Below are positions 20,953 through 31,852 of a stretch of DNA of 57,039 nucleotides, in pieces (position 1 is the first letter of the stretch; every line of letters starts with the position of its first letter). The position numbers and the translations under genes are program-made. Below the pieces are notes generated by a model, which was given only the letters and a program-made list of their open reading frames with translations, was not told the DNA's origin and did not search any database. Source of the DNA: Snodgrassella communis (GTDB lineage: Bacteria; Pseudomonadota; Gammaproteobacteria; Burkholderiales; Neisseriaceae); NCBI RefSeq assembly GCF_914768045.1, contig NZ_CAJZCD010000004.1, positions 127,918 to 184,956 of the forward strand. Direction: 5' to 3'.

Positions 20953-23502
20953 ATGAAAAAAGTAATTTCAAATATTTTATTATTTAAAGTTTCAGCGGGA
21001 ATGTTATGTATAACTCCGCTATTCGCAAATGCCACAATTACTATCGGTGATTTTAATATAGGAAATTATGCTAATACGGGTATTGTGGCTAAGGATGACA
21101 ACGTCGAGATAAAAATCACTTCTGCGACTGCACCGCATATTGATATGAATACTCGCGGTACTGCGATTGGTGTTAAAAATGGCAAGGTGTTAACCATTGG
21201 TAATATTGGTAGTACCGATAAATTTATTATTCGAAATAATGCCACGGGTGGTTACAATTCTGTTTATGGTTTTAATATCATATCTGCTGATGTTATTGCT
21301 AATAGTGAACTTGATGTAAGTCTGAAAGGTGGTTCAGGTATTTATATAGCAAGTGCAGGAAACGGGTTGTTTCAAGAAAAGGTTTCTATAACCGATACGG
21401 GAAATGATCAGTTTATTGGTATTCGTACTTACAATAATTCGACTACAGCAGCTTCAACAGGAACTTTTAATAAAGCAGTAAAAATTATTTCTTCAGGCAA
21501 AAACAGTTATGGTGTTTATTCACAAAGGAATAATAATCCTGATGCGTTAGGCGCTAAATTAATTTTTAGGGATAAAGTTATTATCAAAATGTCTGGTAGT
21601 AACAACGCTGATGGTATTTTCTTTGACCAAGTTCCATTTAGTCACAGCAATCCTAGGCCAGATGAAGGCAGCGTTATTCATTTCGATAATGGGATAGATC
21701 TTACTACTGAGCATGGTACGTCGATTTTTATGCAGCAAATCGGCGGCAAGTTAGCGGTTAATAGTGGCTTAAATGAAAACTGGATAATTTCTGAAGATGA
21801 TCAACATTATAATGCAATAGTGGCACTTGCTGGAGAGGTGGATATTGTTGGCAGATCTAATATTAAAGGTGATGTCTCTTCATCCGCTAGTAAGTTAATG
21901 ACAGGTAAGGATGTTATTACTACAGGTGTGGTTAATTTCCATCTTGCTAATGGCTCAACTTTATTAACTTCGATGGAAAATAATGCGTTATCTAATTTGG
22001 CAAATAAGGGGGTGATTAATCTGGCCATTTCTGGTGATGACAGCCAGTGGAAAATGACCGGCAGTTCAAGTATTGATTCTTTAACACTTGGTGATCATGC
22101 CAAAGTAAAATTTGGTTATACCTATGCGGCTCCGAGTTCGGTGGCTTTTGTTGATGGTGGCAATGCGATGACGTTAATGTCTGACTCCTTAGCGGGTGCG
22201 GGTATTTTTGCAATGCGAACTGCAATTGGTAGAAATTCTGCACATGATCTACTTAAAATAACAGGAACAGGACAAGCAGCAGGTAGTCATAAAATTACTA
22301 TTGTTGATAATAAATCCGGTGCGGCTACGGTAACCGGTAATGAAAAATTGACATTGGTTGAAACAGAAGGAGGTAGGGCTGATTTTGGTTTGTCTGCACC
22401 GTCTTTTGATATTGGTGCCTATCAATTTAATACGTTAACCAAAGTCAGTGATGATCGGGGTGCCGGCACTGAAGATTGGGTGTTATCAGGGTCTGTAGCT
22501 TCTAATGACAGCGATAATAATAATACAAATGATAATGGCGGCCAAAATAAACCAGTTTCTCCAAAACCACTATTAACGCATACTGCGCAAAATGCAGCCA
22601 GTATTCTTAACTCAAATTATTTGATGAGTTATGTTGAAACGCAGACGTTATTGCAACGAATGGGACAAATCCGCACAAATGATATAACTCATGCTGAATC
22701 ATGGGGGCGGATATATACAGGTAAATTAAGCGCTTTTAATGATAAGCGTTTATCTGATTTCAATATGAATTATTATGGTTTGCAGTTTGGTATTGATCGA
22801 AAACTGGGGCTCGGTAATCAAAATGTTTATTACGGTGTTATGGGTGGTCTAAGTAAAGGTAATGTGGATCATAATGTTGGTGATGGCCGTTCTAAAAGTT
22901 ATTCTGCCGGGCTTTATGCTACCTTACAACGCCAAACGGGTCTTTATGTTGATGGCTTAGTGAAGTATATGTATATGTCTAACAAGTTCAATAGTCTAAC
23001 CGGTGGCGGCTATTATGTTAAAGGTCATGGTAATACTAAAGGTTTTTCAATCGGCACTGAAATTGGCAAACGTGTTCAGCTATCTTCGCTAAAGCAAAAT
23101 GCACAAGGATGGTATTTGGAGCCCCAAGCTCAGGTTACTTTTTCTCATCAGAATGGTGCAACGATTAGTGCGACCAATGGTTTAACAACTCAGTTAGGCC
23201 GTTATAATTCATTGATTGCACGCACAAGTATTATTTTGGGATACACGCTTCAAGGTAATGCAAATCCTGTAGATATTTATTTTAAAACAGGCTATCTAAA
23301 GGAATTTAGTGGTAAAACATTTTATACATTTAATCATGCTGCAAAAGAGAAATATGATTTTGGTGGTAACTGGTGGGATAATGCTATCGGTGTCAATGTG
23401 CAATTAAAGCAAAGGCATAATTTTTATGCTGACATGGTTTATTCGCTGGGTAATAAATTTGATCGGAAACAAATAAATGTCGGATACCGTTTTGATTTTT
23501 AA
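20953..23502 (+). CDS. Autotransporter with C-terminal beta-barrel (type Va secretion)
   Basis: The 849-residue protein has a signal peptide (about 1-27, ending near LFANA) and a passenger of about 560 residues rich in Asn, Gly, Ser and Thr, with repeated short beta-helix-like units. A linker rich in Asn/Asp and Gly follows (NDSDNNNTNDNGGQN), then a barrel domain from about residue 590 that begins near AESWGRIYTGKL and ends GYRFDF. The terminal Phe is the usual signal for BAM-mediated assembly. No protease motif is evident. Passenger function is probably adhesion or another host interaction (inference). The reading frame extends four codons upstream only from a TTG; the ATG at 20953 fits the signal peptide. 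Confidence 0.92.
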   Translation: MKKVISNILLFKVSAGMLCITPLFANATITIGDFNIGNYANTGIVAKDDNVEIKITSATAPHIDMNTRGTAIGVKNGKVLTIGNIGSTDKFIIRNNATGGYNSVYGFNIISADVIANSELDVSLKGGSGIYIASAGNGLFQEKVSITDTGNDQFIGIRTYNNSTTAASTGTFNKAVKIISSGKNSYGVYSQRNNNPDALGAKLIFRDKVIIKMSGSNNADGIFFDQVPFSHSNPRPDEGSVIHFDNGIDLTTEHGTSIFMQQIGGKLAVNSGLNENWIISEDDQHYNAIVALAGEVDIVGRSNIKGDVSSSASKLMTGKDVITTGVVNFHLANGSTLLTSMENNALSNLANKGVINLAISGDDSQWKMTGSSSIDSLTLGDHAKVKFGYTYAAPSSVAFVDGGNAMTLMSDSLAGAGIFAMRTAIGRNSAHDLLKITGTGQAAGSHKITIVDNKSGAATVTGNEKLTLVETEGGRADFGLSAPSFDIGAYQFNTLTKVSDDRGAGTEDWVLSGSVASNDSDNNNTNDNGGQNKPVSPKPLLTHTAQNAASILNSNYLMSYVETQTLLQRMGQIRTNDITHAESWGRIYTGKLSAFNDKRLSDFNMNYYGLQFGIDRKLGLGNQNVYYGVMGGLSKGNVDHNVGDGRSKSYSAGLYATLQRQTGLYVDGLVKYMYMSNKFNSLTGGGYYVKGHGNTKGFSIGTEIGKRVQLSSLKQNAQGWYLEPQAQVTFSHQNGATISATNGLTTQLGRYNSLIARTSIILGYTLQGNANPVDIYFKTGYLKEFSGKTFYTFNHAAKEKYDFGGNWWDNAIGVNVQLKQRHNFYADMVYSLGNKFDRKQINVGYRFDF

Positions 23503-23977
23503 ATATAAGAATTATTTATTGTTTGTGAAAGAAACGGTTTTCGGTAAGAATCGTCAGCAATGAAATTGATTTTTGATTTGTTCTTGGATTTTTATGTTGA
23601 TGGTAATAGTTAATTTTATCATTCAGTCTCTCTTTAAATATTGGCGACTTTATTAATAAGGCCGCCATTTATTATTAAGTTGAAATAATAGATGAAAAAA
23701 CCAAATTATTGAGATAAGGATTACTAACCGTGATTTTTAAATTTGTAACAATGATTACGAAGTAAGTTTGTATACGCCAGAATTCAAGCAATCATTAGAT
23801 GCATTGCTATGGGGCAATTGTCATTTAATGATTGCATTTCAGTGCGTATCATTGTTTTAAATATGAGGTTGTTTTAATTTGGCTGGTGTTGTACACATTT
23901 ATATAGATGCAGATGGTTTCTATGTCTGCATTCCGCTGATTGTTTGGCAAGTACAAAAGCAATTTGAACTGCAATTG
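23503..23977. other. 475-bp intergenic region
   Basis: No gene is seen. It contains a 10-bp inverted repeat, GCAATCATTA (23788-23797) and TAATGATTGC (23826-23835), with a 28-base spacer. The repeat has no T-run on either side, so its role is unclear. The autotransporter and thrB transcripts converge here. Confidence 0.4.
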
Positions 23978-24898
23978 TTAAGTACTCAGATTCAGTAATA
24001 AATCGCGAAAAACGTTTGGATCTTTGATAAAGGTAATTTCGCCAACCTGCGGGAAATGGTAATCAAGCAGACGCGATACCCAGAAGCGGATGCAAGCCGC
24101 CCGCTGTGCAATCGGAAAGTAATCCCGTTCGGCATCAGTTAGCGGTCGTATGCTTTCATAGCCGCGCATGAATGCCTGTTGCAGGTTGTGGTCGAGATGG
24201 TTGTCTGCCCGCCGTGCCCAATCGTTAACGGCAATGGCCAAGTCATACATGAAGTTGCCGTTACATGCATAGTAGAAATCAATAAAGCCGGCTACCTGTT
24301 CGCCATTCAGTAAGACATTATCACGGAATAAATCGGCATGGATGATGCCAGCAGGTAAGTCGGTACGCTCGTTTTTATCAAAAAAAGCAATTTCTGCCTG
24401 TAACAGCCGTTCGTCTTCTGCATCCAGAAATGGTGATAATCGGCTGCTGGCCTCATGCCACCATGAGGTATAACGTGGGTTATTCATGGTTAACGGGAAG
24501 CTGGTACCGGCCAGATGCATTTTGGCCAGCATGGCTCCGGTATTGAAACATTGCAGTGCAGAAGGGCTACTGGTATCGCCACCAGACAGACAGGTCACCA
24601 GACAGGCGGGTTTGCCAACTAATGTACTGTCCAAACGGCCGTCGATTCGTGCAATCGGGGCAGGGCAGGCTACGCCATTGGCGCTCAGGTGTTGGGTTAA
24701 ATCCAGAAAGTAGGGCAGTTCAGCCTGAGACATGGCCTCAAATACTGTTAGTACATAACGCCCTTGTGTTGTGGTAACAAAATAATTGCTGTTGGTAATG
24801 CCCTGGGCGATACCTTGCAAACCAATAAACCGACCTAAATGATAATCGCGCAGAAAACTGCGCATCTCATCATCGCTAACGCTGGTATAGACAGACAT
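23978..24898 (-). CDS. thrB: Homoserine kinase, ThrB type II (choline-kinase fold)
   Basis: It phosphorylates homoserine to O-phosphohomoserine, the penultimate step of threonine synthesis. The 306-residue protein is of the ThrB_II / aminoglycoside-phosphotransferase fold rather than the GHMP fold of E. coli ThrB. It has GITNSNYFV, the catalytic loop [10 protein letters not shown] (His187, Asp189, Asn194) and the Mg-binding FIDFYYA. The start MSVYTSV at 24898 is standard; four codons upstream are open only from a TTG. It is transcribed divergently from tcyP. asd, an earlier step of the same pathway, lies about 2 kb away. Confidence 0.95.
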   Translation of the reverse strand: MSVYTSVSDDEMRSFLRDYHLGRFIGLQGIAQGITNSNYFVTTTQGRYVLTVFEAMSQAELPYFLDLTQHLSANGVACPAPIARIDGRLDSTLVGKPACLVTCLSGGDTSSPSALQCFNTGAMLAKMHLAGTSFPLTMNNPRYTSWWHEASSRLSPFLDAEDERLLQAEIAFFDKNERTDLPAGIIHADLFRDNVLLNGEQVAGFIDFYYACNGNFMYDLAIAVNDWARRADNHLDHNLQQAFMRGYESIRPLTDAERDYFPIAQRAACIRFWVSRLLDYHFPQVGEITFIKDPNVFRDLLLNLST

Positions 24899-25172
24899 GG
24901 ACGTGACCAATCAAACAAGTTATAGACGGTATGGAAATCTGAAACAGGATATTTGTTCTGTGTCACCAGAACAAGTGCATGATAACAAAAAAATGTTGTT
25001 ATTAGGCGGATGTATTAAGCTAAATTATGTTGTCTAATATTTATTTGGTATATAACAAAAAGGCATAAGTGAATGCATAAAGGCTATTTCACAAGCTGGT
25101 GGCTTTTGCGTATGCTGGGCTAGCACTATGTATCAAATGCTGGCCGATGTGCTGCTGGCGCAGGAGTATAAA

Positions 25173-26561
25173 ATGAATTTATCTTTGCTCGCGAACACAG
25201 TTGTGTTCGCGTTGTTGTTATGGGTGCTGAGCCGTACGCATACTACTTGCTGGAACTTATCCCGAAAGGTATTACTGGGTATGATTCTGGGTATTGTATT
25301 TGGTTTGGGGCTGCAATTCGTTTACGGCACATCCAGTCCAGTGATTGATACTTCTGTACAGTGGTTTAATGTTGTTGGCAATGGCTATGTAGGGTTGTTG
25401 CAGATGGTGGTAATGCCGCTGGTGTTTGTTTCAATTCTGAATGCTGTGGCACGGTTACATAATGCAACCCAGCTAGGCAAGATCAGCCTGATGACGATAG
25501 GGATATTACTGTTTACTACGGCTATTGCTGCGCTGATTGGTACGCTGCTGACCAGTCTGTTTGGACTGACTGCCAGCGGACTGATTCAGGGCGAGGCTGA
25601 AACAGCGCGCTTCAATGCGATTCAGACCAATTATGTGGGCAAGGTGGCCGATTTATCGGTACCACAATTGTTGCTGTCATTTATCCCGAAGAATCCTTTT
25701 GCTGATTTAACCGGCGCCAATCCAACTTCTATTATTAGTGTGGTGATTTTTGCTGCTTTTCTAGGTGTGGCGGCTTTGAAGTTGCTCAAGGAAGATGCAC
25801 CTAAGGGTGAACGGGTATTGTTGGCGATTGATACGTTACAAAGTTGGGTGATGAAGCTGGTTCGGGTTGTGATGCTGTTAACACCGTATGGTGTACTAGC
25901 TTTAATGACCAAAGTAGTAGCAGCTTCTAATATGCAGGATATTGTCAAGCTGGGTGGCTTTGTGCTGGTATCATATCTGGCGCTGGCACTGATGTTTGTA
26001 GTTCATGGTCTGTTGCTGGGGATATTTGGTATCAATCCGGGTAAATATTTTCAGAAAGTATGGCCGGTACTGACTTTTGCCTTTACCAGTCGTTCCAGCG
26101 CAGCTTCTATCCCACTTAATGTTGAGGCGCAGACGCAGCGTCTGGGTGTGCCGAAATCGATTGCCGGTTTTGCAGCTTCCTTTGGTGCGACCATTGGTCA
26201 GAATGGCTGTGCTGGTCTGTATCCGGCTATGCTGGCAACCATGATTGCGCCGACTGTGGGTATTAATCCTCTGGATCCATGGTGGATTGTCACACTGGTG
26301 GGGATGGTAACCATTAGCTCTGTAGGTGTGGCTGGTGTCGGTGGTGGTGCTACATTTGCTGCGCTGATTGTACTACCGGCAATGGGTTTGCCGATTACGC
26401 TGGTAGCTTTGCTGATTTCTGTGGAACCATTGATTGATATGGGGCGCACGGCATTGAATGTCAGCGGTGCCATGACTGCGGGTGCTTTAACCAGCCAGTG
26501 GCTGCATCAAACTGATAAGGCAATACTCAATAGCAAAGAACATAGTGAGCTGGTGCAGTAA
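25173..26561 (+). CDS. tcyP: L-cystine:cation symporter (DAACS family, TcyP/YdjN)
   Basis: This is an inner-membrane importer of cystine. The 462-residue protein matches the TcyP/YdjN type closely along its length: N-terminal helices, then [29 protein letters not shown], the re-entrant hairpin [13 protein letters not shown] and the substrate/cation segment [11 protein letters not shown]. It ends with [15 protein letters not shown]. About eight membrane helices plus two hairpins fit the DAACS fold. The start is set by AGGAG seven bases before the ATG at 25173; a longer frame from 25128 lacks this. A terminator follows 35 bases after the stop. Confidence 0.95.
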   Translation: MNLSLLANTVVFALLLWVLSRTHTTCWNLSRKVLLGMILGIVFGLGLQFVYGTSSPVIDTSVQWFNVVGNGYVGLLQMVVMPLVFVSILNAVARLHNATQLGKISLMTIGILLFTTAIAALIGTLLTSLFGLTASGLIQGEAETARFNAIQTNYVGKVADLSVPQLLLSFIPKNPFADLTGANPTSIISVVIFAAFLGVAALKLLKEDAPKGERVLLAIDTLQSWVMKLVRVVMLLTPYGVLALMTKVVAASNMQDIVKLGGFVLVSYLALALMFVVHGLLLGIFGINPGKYFQKVWPVLTFAFTSRSSAASIPLNVEAQTQRLGVPKSIAGFAASFGATIGQNGCAGLYPAMLATMIAPTVGINPLDPWWIVTLVGMVTISSVGVAGVGGGATFAALIVLPAMGLPITLVALLISVEPLIDMGRTALNVSGAMTAGALTSQWLHQTDKAILNSKEHSELVQ

Positions 26562-26595
26562 GTGTTTTTATTCAAGTAGAAACAGCCATAGTTTT

Positions 26596-26630
26596 CAGCT
26601 AGTCTGACACAGTAGACTGGCTGTTTTTTT
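26596..26630 (+). terminator. Rho-independent terminator after tcyP
   Basis: CAGCTAGTCT (26596-26605) and AGACTGGCTG (26614-26623) pair over 10 bp with one G-U, followed by seven T residues. Confidence 0.88.
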
Positions 26631-26685
26631 CTGGATAGAGTGCGGGGATAAGCTGAGCTGATTGCGGTTATGGCACAGATAGTAA

Positions 26686-26717
26686 AACAGGACAGTTAAA
26701 TGTCCAACTGTCCTGTT
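26686..26717 (-). terminator. Rho-independent terminator after asd
   Basis: AACAGGACAGTT (26686-26697) and AACTGTCCTGTT (26706-26717) form a perfect 12-bp stem. On the minus strand TTTT follows. It lies 39 bases past the asd stop. Confidence 0.8.
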
Positions 26718-26756
26718 GCTACCAAAAATGATGATGGCTGGATTTCGGCCAGTTAG

Positions 26757-27872
26757 TTATTTGCTTTGCAAAACAATCTGCAACATGCGCCGGATAGGTT
26801 CAGCCGCACCCCATAAAAGCTGGTCGCCAACAGTAAAGGCACTGATATATTCGCCACCCATACCCATTTTGCGGATGCGGCCTACAGGTACGGTTAATGT
26901 ACCGGTTACTGCCGCAGGTGTGAGCTCATGCATGGAGGCAGTTTTTTCATTAGGCACCACTTTTACCCAGTCATTGGCGGTGGCCAGAATGTTTTCAATT
27001 TCAGCGACTGGTAAATCTTGTTTCAGTTTCAAGGTTAATGCCTGACTGTGGCAACGCATGGCACCTACGCGCACGCACAATCCATCAATAACAATCGGGT
27101 GTGCACTGCGGCCTAAAATCTTGTTGGTTTCTACCGCGCCTTTCCATTCTTCCTTAGACTGGCCGTTACCCAGATCGGCATCAATCCATGGTATCAGGCT
27201 GCCAGCCAGTGGAACGCCAAATTGCGCCTGTGGATAGGTATCGCTGCGCAAAAATTCGGCAACTTTACGGTCAATGGCCAAAATGGCACTGGCCGGATCT
27301 GACAGTTCGGAGCTAACCTGTGCTTCAATCGCGCCCATGGCACTAATCAGCTCACGCATATTCTGTGCGCCTGCACCGGATGCTGCCTGATAGGTCATGC
27401 TGGTGGCCCATTCCACTAAATCCCGCTCAAACAGGCCGCCGAGTGCCATCAGCATCAGTGATACGGTACAGTTGCCGCCAACAAAATCCCTGATTCCATT
27501 TGCCAGTGCTGCATCAATAACCGGACGGTTTACCGGATCGAGTACGATAACTGCTTTATCGCTCATGCGCAGGGTGGATGCAGCATCAATCCAGTAACCT
27601 TGCCAGCCCTGTTCACGTAAAGGCTGGTGTACTGCTTTGGTATAGTCACCACCCTGACAGGTAACAATAATGTCCATTTGTGCCAGAACATCAAGATTAT
27701 GCGCATCCAGCAGAGTTTTTGCGGTCTGGCCAAAATCCGGTGCTGCGGTACCTGCTGCTGATGTTGTGAAAAAATACGCATCCGCAATGCTTTGAAAATC
27801 ATTCTCTTCCTGCATACGCTGCATTAATACTGAACCCACCATTCCACGCCAGCCAACAAAGCCTACTTTCAT
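26757..27872 (-). CDS. asd: Aspartate-semialdehyde dehydrogenase
   Basis: It reduces aspartyl phosphate to aspartate semialdehyde, the branch point to lysine/diaminopimelate, methionine and threonine. The 371-residue product is the Gram-negative type. It has the NADP-binding start [18 protein letters not shown], the catalytic Cys135 in [10 protein letters not shown] and the substrate-site histidine in [11 protein letters not shown] near residue 275. The start follows an AAGGAG site. It diverges from murJ, and its product also supplies the peptidoglycan precursor diaminopimelate. Confidence 0.97.
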   Translation of the reverse strand: MKVGFVGWRGMVGSVLMQRMQEENDFQSIADAYFFTTSAAGTAAPDFGQTAKTLLDAHNLDVLAQMDIIVTCQGGDYTKAVHQPLREQGWQGYWIDAASTLRMSDKAVIVLDPVNRPVIDAALANGIRDFVGGNCTVSLMLMALGGLFERDLVEWATSMTYQAASGAGAQNMRELISAMGAIEAQVSSELSDPASAILAIDRKVAEFLRSDTYPQAQFGVPLAGSLIPWIDADLGNGQSKEEWKGAVETNKILGRSAHPIVIDGLCVRVGAMRCHSQALTLKLKQDLPVAEIENILATANDWVKVVPNEKTASMHELTPAAVTGTLTVPVGRIRKMGMGGEYISAFTVGDQLLWGAAEPIRRMLQIVLQSK

Positions 27873-28111
27873 CGGGTGCTCCTTAAATCATTTTAATTTA
27901 ATCAAAATCTCTGCCATCAGAAATACTTCCAGTCTTTTAACCATAACTAGGACTATTTGTAAACTGTTAATTATTGTCTGGATACATTTTTGACAGTACA
28001 GCGAATCTTTAGCGGGGTTAATAATGCGATTTAAGGTGCTTCGCTGGCTGTATAGAATCGGTTGGCATTCCAGTGTACACTTTCGCCTTTGATTTTCAAT
28101 TGGCATTACCG

Positions 28112-29650
28112 ATGAATTTACTGCGTACTTTGGCTAAAGTCAGCAGCATGACTATGTTGTCACGTGTGTTGGGTTTCATCCGCGATACCATTATTGCCCG
28201 CAGTTTTGGTGCAGGTATGGCTACTGATGCTTTTTTTGTGGCGTTTAAACTGCCTAATCTGCTGCGGCGTATTTTTGCGGAAGGTGCGTTTTCGCAGGCT
28301 TTTGTGCCGATTCTGGCCGAATACCGGGAAACTCGTTCACCAGAGGCTACCCGGGCGTTTGTACAGCACGTGGCCGGTCTGCTTTCATTTGTACTGATTA
28401 TTGTTACTGCCATCGGTATTCTGGCTGCGCCGGTGGTGATTTATATTTCTGCACCCGGCTTTCAGCAGGATGCCGATAAATTCTCCCTGTCAGTGCAGCT
28501 ATTACGCATAACTTTTCCTTATATTTTTCTGATTTCGCTGTCTTCACTGGTGGGTAGTGTGCTCAATACCTATCATCAGTTTATTGTTCCGGCGTTTACA
28601 CCTACCTTTCTGAATATCTCTTTTATTGTATTTGCCTTATGGCTGGCGCCTTATTTTCATCCGCCAGTTCTGGCTCTGGCATGGGCAGTATTTGTGGGCG
28701 GATTATTGCAGTTGCTGTATCAGCTACCTTATTTATTCCGGCTCGGTTTTCTTACCATGCCCAAGCTAAAATTTAGGGATGAGGCCGTTAACCGAGTATT
28801 AAAGCAAATGGCTCCGGCTATTCTGGGTGTGTCAGTGGCTCAGATATCTCTGGTAATTAACACCATTTTTGCTTCCTATCTGCAATCCGGTTCGGTATCG
28901 TGGATGTATTATGCAGACCGGCTGATGGAATTACCGACAGGCGTACTCGGCGTGGCTCTGGGTACCATTCTTTTGCCTACGCTGTCCAAACACTCGGCTA
29001 CCAATGATATTGCCAGTTTTTCTGCTTTGCTGGACTGGGGGTTGCGTTTATGTATGCTGCTTACCTTGCCGGCAGCAGTAGGGATGGCGGTATTGTCATT
29101 CCCGCTGGTCGCTACTTTGTTTATGTACCGGCAATTCAATGAATACGATGCACTGATGACACAGGGTGCACTGGTGGCCTATTCTGTGGGACTGATTGGT
29201 CTGATTCTGATTAAAGTGCTTGCACCGGGGTTTTATGCCCGTCAGAACATCAAAACACCGGTGAAAATCGCCATTTTCACTTTATGCATGACGCAACTGA
29301 TGAATCTGCTGTTTGTCTGGAAACTGCATCATGTTGGTCTGGCTCTGGCCATCAGCTTGGGTGCCTGTATTAATGCGGCACTGCTGTTTACCCTGTTACG
29401 GCGACATAAATTGTATACACCCAGTCCGGGCTGGGGGCGTTTTCTGGTGCGTCTGGTTCTGGCACTGATTATCATGGGTGCCGGCCTATGGCTATTGCAA
29501 CAATGGCTACCATTTAACTGGCATAGTAATGGCTTGGCAAAAGTTGGCCAGTTAAGTGCTTTGATTATTGCCGGTATTGTTCTTTACTTTGGTGCTTTGT
29601 TTGCACTGGGATTCCGTATACGTGATTTTCGGCGCGCTGAAGCAGAATAG
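28112..29650 (+). CDS. murJ: Lipid II flippase MurJ
   Basis: MurJ flips the peptidoglycan precursor lipid II across the inner membrane. The 512-residue protein has 14 predicted membrane segments and the family N-terminus [22 protein letters not shown], with [12 protein letters not shown] and [18 protein letters not shown]. The essential arginines seen in the family occur in these two loops. The frame is open from a GTG at 28073, but the ATG at 28112 gives the conserved beginning. It is monocistronic and converges on the small chorismate-enzyme gene. Confidence 0.95.
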   Translation: MNLLRTLAKVSSMTMLSRVLGFIRDTIIARSFGAGMATDAFFVAFKLPNLLRRIFAEGAFSQAFVPILAEYRETRSPEATRAFVQHVAGLLSFVLIIVTAIGILAAPVVIYISAPGFQQDADKFSLSVQLLRITFPYIFLISLSSLVGSVLNTYHQFIVPAFTPTFLNISFIVFALWLAPYFHPPVLALAWAVFVGGLLQLLYQLPYLFRLGFLTMPKLKFRDEAVNRVLKQMAPAILGVSVAQISLVINTIFASYLQSGSVSWMYYADRLMELPTGVLGVALGTILLPTLSKHSATNDIASFSALLDWGLRLCMLLTLPAAVGMAVLSFPLVATLFMYRQFNEYDALMTQGALVAYSVGLIGLILIKVLAPGFYARQNIKTPVKIAIFTLCMTQLMNLLFVWKLHHVGLALAISLGACINAALLFTLLRRHKLYTPSPGWGRFLVRLVLALIIMGAGLWLLQQWLPFNWHSNGLAKVGQLSALIIAGIVLYFGALFALGFRIRDFRRAEAE

Positions 29651-29670
29651 TGTGCAAGAAATTGGCTGAG

Positions 29671-29702
29671 TGAACGCAAATCACTTCAATTATTTGCGTT
29701 CA
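29671..29702. terminator. Perfect 11-bp inverted repeat between convergent genes
   Basis: TGAACGCAAAT (29671-29681) and ATTTGCGTTCA (29692-29702) flank a 10-base loop. The repeat lies just past murJ and overlaps the last codons of the convergent gene. The T-runs are weak, so termination is probable rather than proven. Confidence 0.5.
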
Positions 29703-29998
29703 AACTCTTTTAATTCTTCGGCAATAAAATATTTAACCAAATCGGCGTATAATGTTCTAATTACTTCTCCATTCAACCCCAACTCATCAGCCCACTGTTT
29801 GCGCTTTTCCAGCATACTGTTAAAACGCTCTGTGGCCTGAACATCTGTCGTACTTTTTTTAAATTTACTGGCTGCCTTTACATAATTAAAACGGACAGAA
29901 AGTAACTGAATCACTGTATAATCAATATGATCTATTTCTTTTCGAATGTCGCTCATATCGTGACACTCAGCAGGCGAGTAAACGGGATGATATTGCAT
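29690..29998 (-). CDS. AroQ-fold chorismate mutase / PchB-like protein
   Basis: A 102-residue all-helical protein of the chorismate mutase type II family, closest in layout to PchB (isochorismate pyruvate lyase). It has CHDMSDIRKEIDHIDYTVIQLLSVR, with Arg and Asp of the first active-site helix, then YVKAASKFKK (active-site Lys), ERFNSMLEKRKQWA and a C-terminal YFIAEELKEFE. Whether it makes salicylate or prephenate cannot be told from sequence. No pchA-like isochorismate synthase or phenylalanine/tyrosine genes are adjacent, so a stand-alone chorismate mutase role is also possible. It converges on murJ. Confidence 0.82.
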   Translation of the reverse strand: MQYHPVYSPAECHDMSDIRKEIDHIDYTVIQLLSVRFNYVKAASKFKKSTTDVQATERFNSMLEKRKQWADELGLNGEVIRTLYADLVKYFIAEELKEFERK

Positions 29999-30284
29999 TA
30001 CTGATACCTTTTATTTTCAAGTGGTTATACTGTAGTGCTGTTAATAAATGTTCATGGTTAAAATTTGTAAAATTAACAAACGCTATTTTATGACTAATCA
30101 AGTTTATAAAAGTTAATCTGATAAGTAAACCGGTATATCTGGCTTATTTAATATGCATGAGTATAAAATGCTATCTTGCTGTAAAAGTTGTAACCAGCAG
30201 GAATTAATAGAAAAATTTTATGACGTGCATTTATTATTTTATATGAGGGAAAAAAAGGGAAATCAAAAATAGTCTTTCAATAAT

Positions 30285-30303
30285 AATAATGATAATTATT
30301 ATC
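30285..30303. promoter_or_regulatory. Fur box upstream of nuoA
   Basis: The 19-base sequence AATAATGATAATTATTATC matches the Fur consensus GATAATGATAATCATTATC at 17 of 19 positions. It lies about 55-70 bases upstream of the predicted nuo -35 and 122 bases before the nuoA start. It is 287 bases upstream of the divergent PchB-like gene. Fur is known to bind upstream of and activate the nuo operon in Neisseria meningitidis, so the same may apply here. Confidence 0.7.
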
Positions 30304-30355
30304 AATATCCCATTGAAAATATTATTTTTTTATTATTGATTAATGTAATACGTAC

Positions 30356-30384
30356 TTTTAATAACGTTCGAAATTAGTTACAAT
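30356..30384 (+). promoter_or_regulatory. Predicted nuo operon promoter
   Basis: TTTTAA (30356-30361), a 17-bp spacer and TACAAT (30379-30384) lie just upstream of nuoA. The -35 is poor, which fits a promoter needing an activator. Transcription would start near 30391. Confidence 0.45.
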
Positions 30385-30424
30385 ACATCAACTTTACCAA
30401 TATTTGCATAAGGTCGGCGCAACT

Positions 30425-30781
30425 ATGCTGGCGAATTATTTCCCCATCTTGATATTCATACTGGTTGGCTTTGCCGCCGGTGTTCTGTTTATTTCTCTCG
30501 GTCTGTTACTCGGGCCCAATCGTCCGTACAGAATGAAACAGGAACCGTTTGAGTGCGGTTTTGAGGCATTTGAAAACGCACGCATGAAATTCGACGTGCG
30601 TTACTATCTGGTAGCCATTTTATTCATCCTGTTTGACCTTGAGGTAGCCTTTATGGTGCCTTGGGCTGTGGTGTTTAAAGAGCTGGGCGCGTATGGCTTC
30701 TGGTCGATGATGGTATTTCTGCTGATTCTGGTTATCGGCTTTGTTTATGAATGGAAAAAAGGCGCTCTGGAATGGGAATAG
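30425..30781 (+). CDS. nuoA: NADH-quinone oxidoreductase subunit A
   Basis: This small membrane subunit of respiratory complex I sits at the junction of the peripheral and membrane arms. The 118-residue protein has three membrane helices and the conserved cytoplasmic loop [19 protein letters not shown]. The first helix starts directly after MLANYFP. The frame extends upstream only from a TTG; the ATG at 30425 has an AAGG site. It heads the 14-gene nuo operon, and its end overlaps nuoB by 10 bases. Confidence 0.95.
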   Translation: MLANYFPILIFILVGFAAGVLFISLGLLLGPNRPYRMKQEPFECGFEAFENARMKFDVRYYLVAILFILFDLEVAFMVPWAVVFKELGAYGFWSMMVFLLILVIGFVYEWKKGALEWE

Positions 30782-31251
30782 AAGGCGTTTTAAAAAAAGG
30801 ATTTGTCACAACAACTGCCGATACCGTACTCAATTATGTGCGTACCGGTTCATTGTGGCCAGCTACTTTTGGTTTGGCTTGTTGTGCCGTAGAAATGATG
30901 CAGGCCGGTGCTGCCCGTTATGACCTTGACCGCTTCGGTATTATTTTTCGCCCGTCACCGCGCCAGTCTGACCTGATGATTGTGGCCGGTACTCTGTGCA
31001 ATAAAATGGCTCCGGCATTACGGCGTGTTTACGACCAGATGGCCGAGCCACGCTGGGTATTGTCTATGGGTTCCTGTGCCAATGGTGGCGGCTATTATCA
31101 TTACTCTTATTCTGTGGTGCGTGGCTGCGACCGCATTGTGCCGGTTGATGTATATGTGCCCGGCTGCCCGCCCACCGCAGAGGCACTGGTTTACGGCCTG
31201 TTGCAGTTGCAGCTGAAAATTAAACGTACCGCCACAATTGCGCGTGTATGA
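30772..31251 (+). CDS. nuoB: NADH-quinone oxidoreductase subunit B
   Basis: NuoB carries iron-sulphur cluster N2, the last cluster before quinone. The 159-residue protein has the tandem ligand Cys37-Cys38 in [10 protein letters not shown], with Cys102 (MGSCANGGG) and Cys132 ([11 protein letters not shown]) completing the four. The ATG at 30772 gives the standard N-terminus [10 protein letters not shown] and overlaps the end of nuoA, suggesting coupled translation. A seven-codon upstream extension is less likely. Confidence 0.97.
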   Translation: MGIEGVLKKGFVTTTADTVLNYVRTGSLWPATFGLACCAVEMMQAGAARYDLDRFGIIFRPSPRQSDLMIVAGTLCNKMAPALRRVYDQMAEPRWVLSMGSCANGGGYYHYSYSVVRGCDRIVPVDVYVPGCPPTAEALVYGLLQLQLKIKRTATIARV

Positions 31252-31264
31252 AAGTGAGGAAAAT

Positions 31265-31852
31265 ATGGCAGATATAGCAACACTGAAAGCCGTGTGTGAA
31301 ACCACTTTCGGCGCTAAGATACGTTACTGTCTTGATCGCGGTGAACTAACACTGGAGTGTGATGCCGCTGATTACCATCAGCTGATGCAAACCCTGCGCG
31401 ATCATGATGAACTGAAATTTGAAACGCTGATTGATTTGTGTGGTGTTGATTACCAGAGCTACAAAGATGAACCGTGGCAAGGCAAGCGCTTTGCCGTTGT
31501 CAGCCATCTGTTGTCTGTAACCAATAACTGGCGTATCCGTGTCCGTGTCTGGGCTGAAGCCGAAGACTTTCCCACCGTCGATTCTGTTGTCGATATCTAT
31601 AACGGCGCCAACTGGTACGAACGTGAAGCGTTTGACATGTTTGGCATTCTGTTTAACAACCATCCCGACCTGCGCCGTATTCTTACTGATTACGGCTTTG
31701 TTGGTCATCCGTTTCGCAAGGATTTTCCCGTTTCCGGCTATGTTGAAATGCGCTATGACGAGGCCGAAGGTCGCGTTATTTATCAGCCAGTAACGATTGA
31801 GCCGCGTGAGATTACCCCGCGCGTGGTGAGAGAGGAGCAGTACGGTGTCTAA
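31265..31852 (+). CDS. nuoC: NADH-quinone oxidoreductase subunit C
   Basis: This is a hydrophilic subunit of the complex I connecting module. The 195-residue protein contains the 30-kDa subunit signature [24 protein letters not shown] (about residues 119-145) and ends [10 protein letters not shown]. It is a separate gene, not fused to nuoD as in enterobacteria. A GTGAGGA ribosome site precedes the ATG at 31265. It overlaps nuoD by eight bases. Confidence 0.96.
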   Translation: MADIATLKAVCETTFGAKIRYCLDRGELTLECDAADYHQLMQTLRDHDELKFETLIDLCGVDYQSYKDEPWQGKRFAVVSHLLSVTNNWRIRVRVWAEAEDFPTVDSVVDIYNGANWYEREAFDMFGILFNNHPDLRRILTDYGFVGHPFRKDFPVSGYVEMRYDEAEGRVIYQPVTIEPREITPRVVREEQYGV

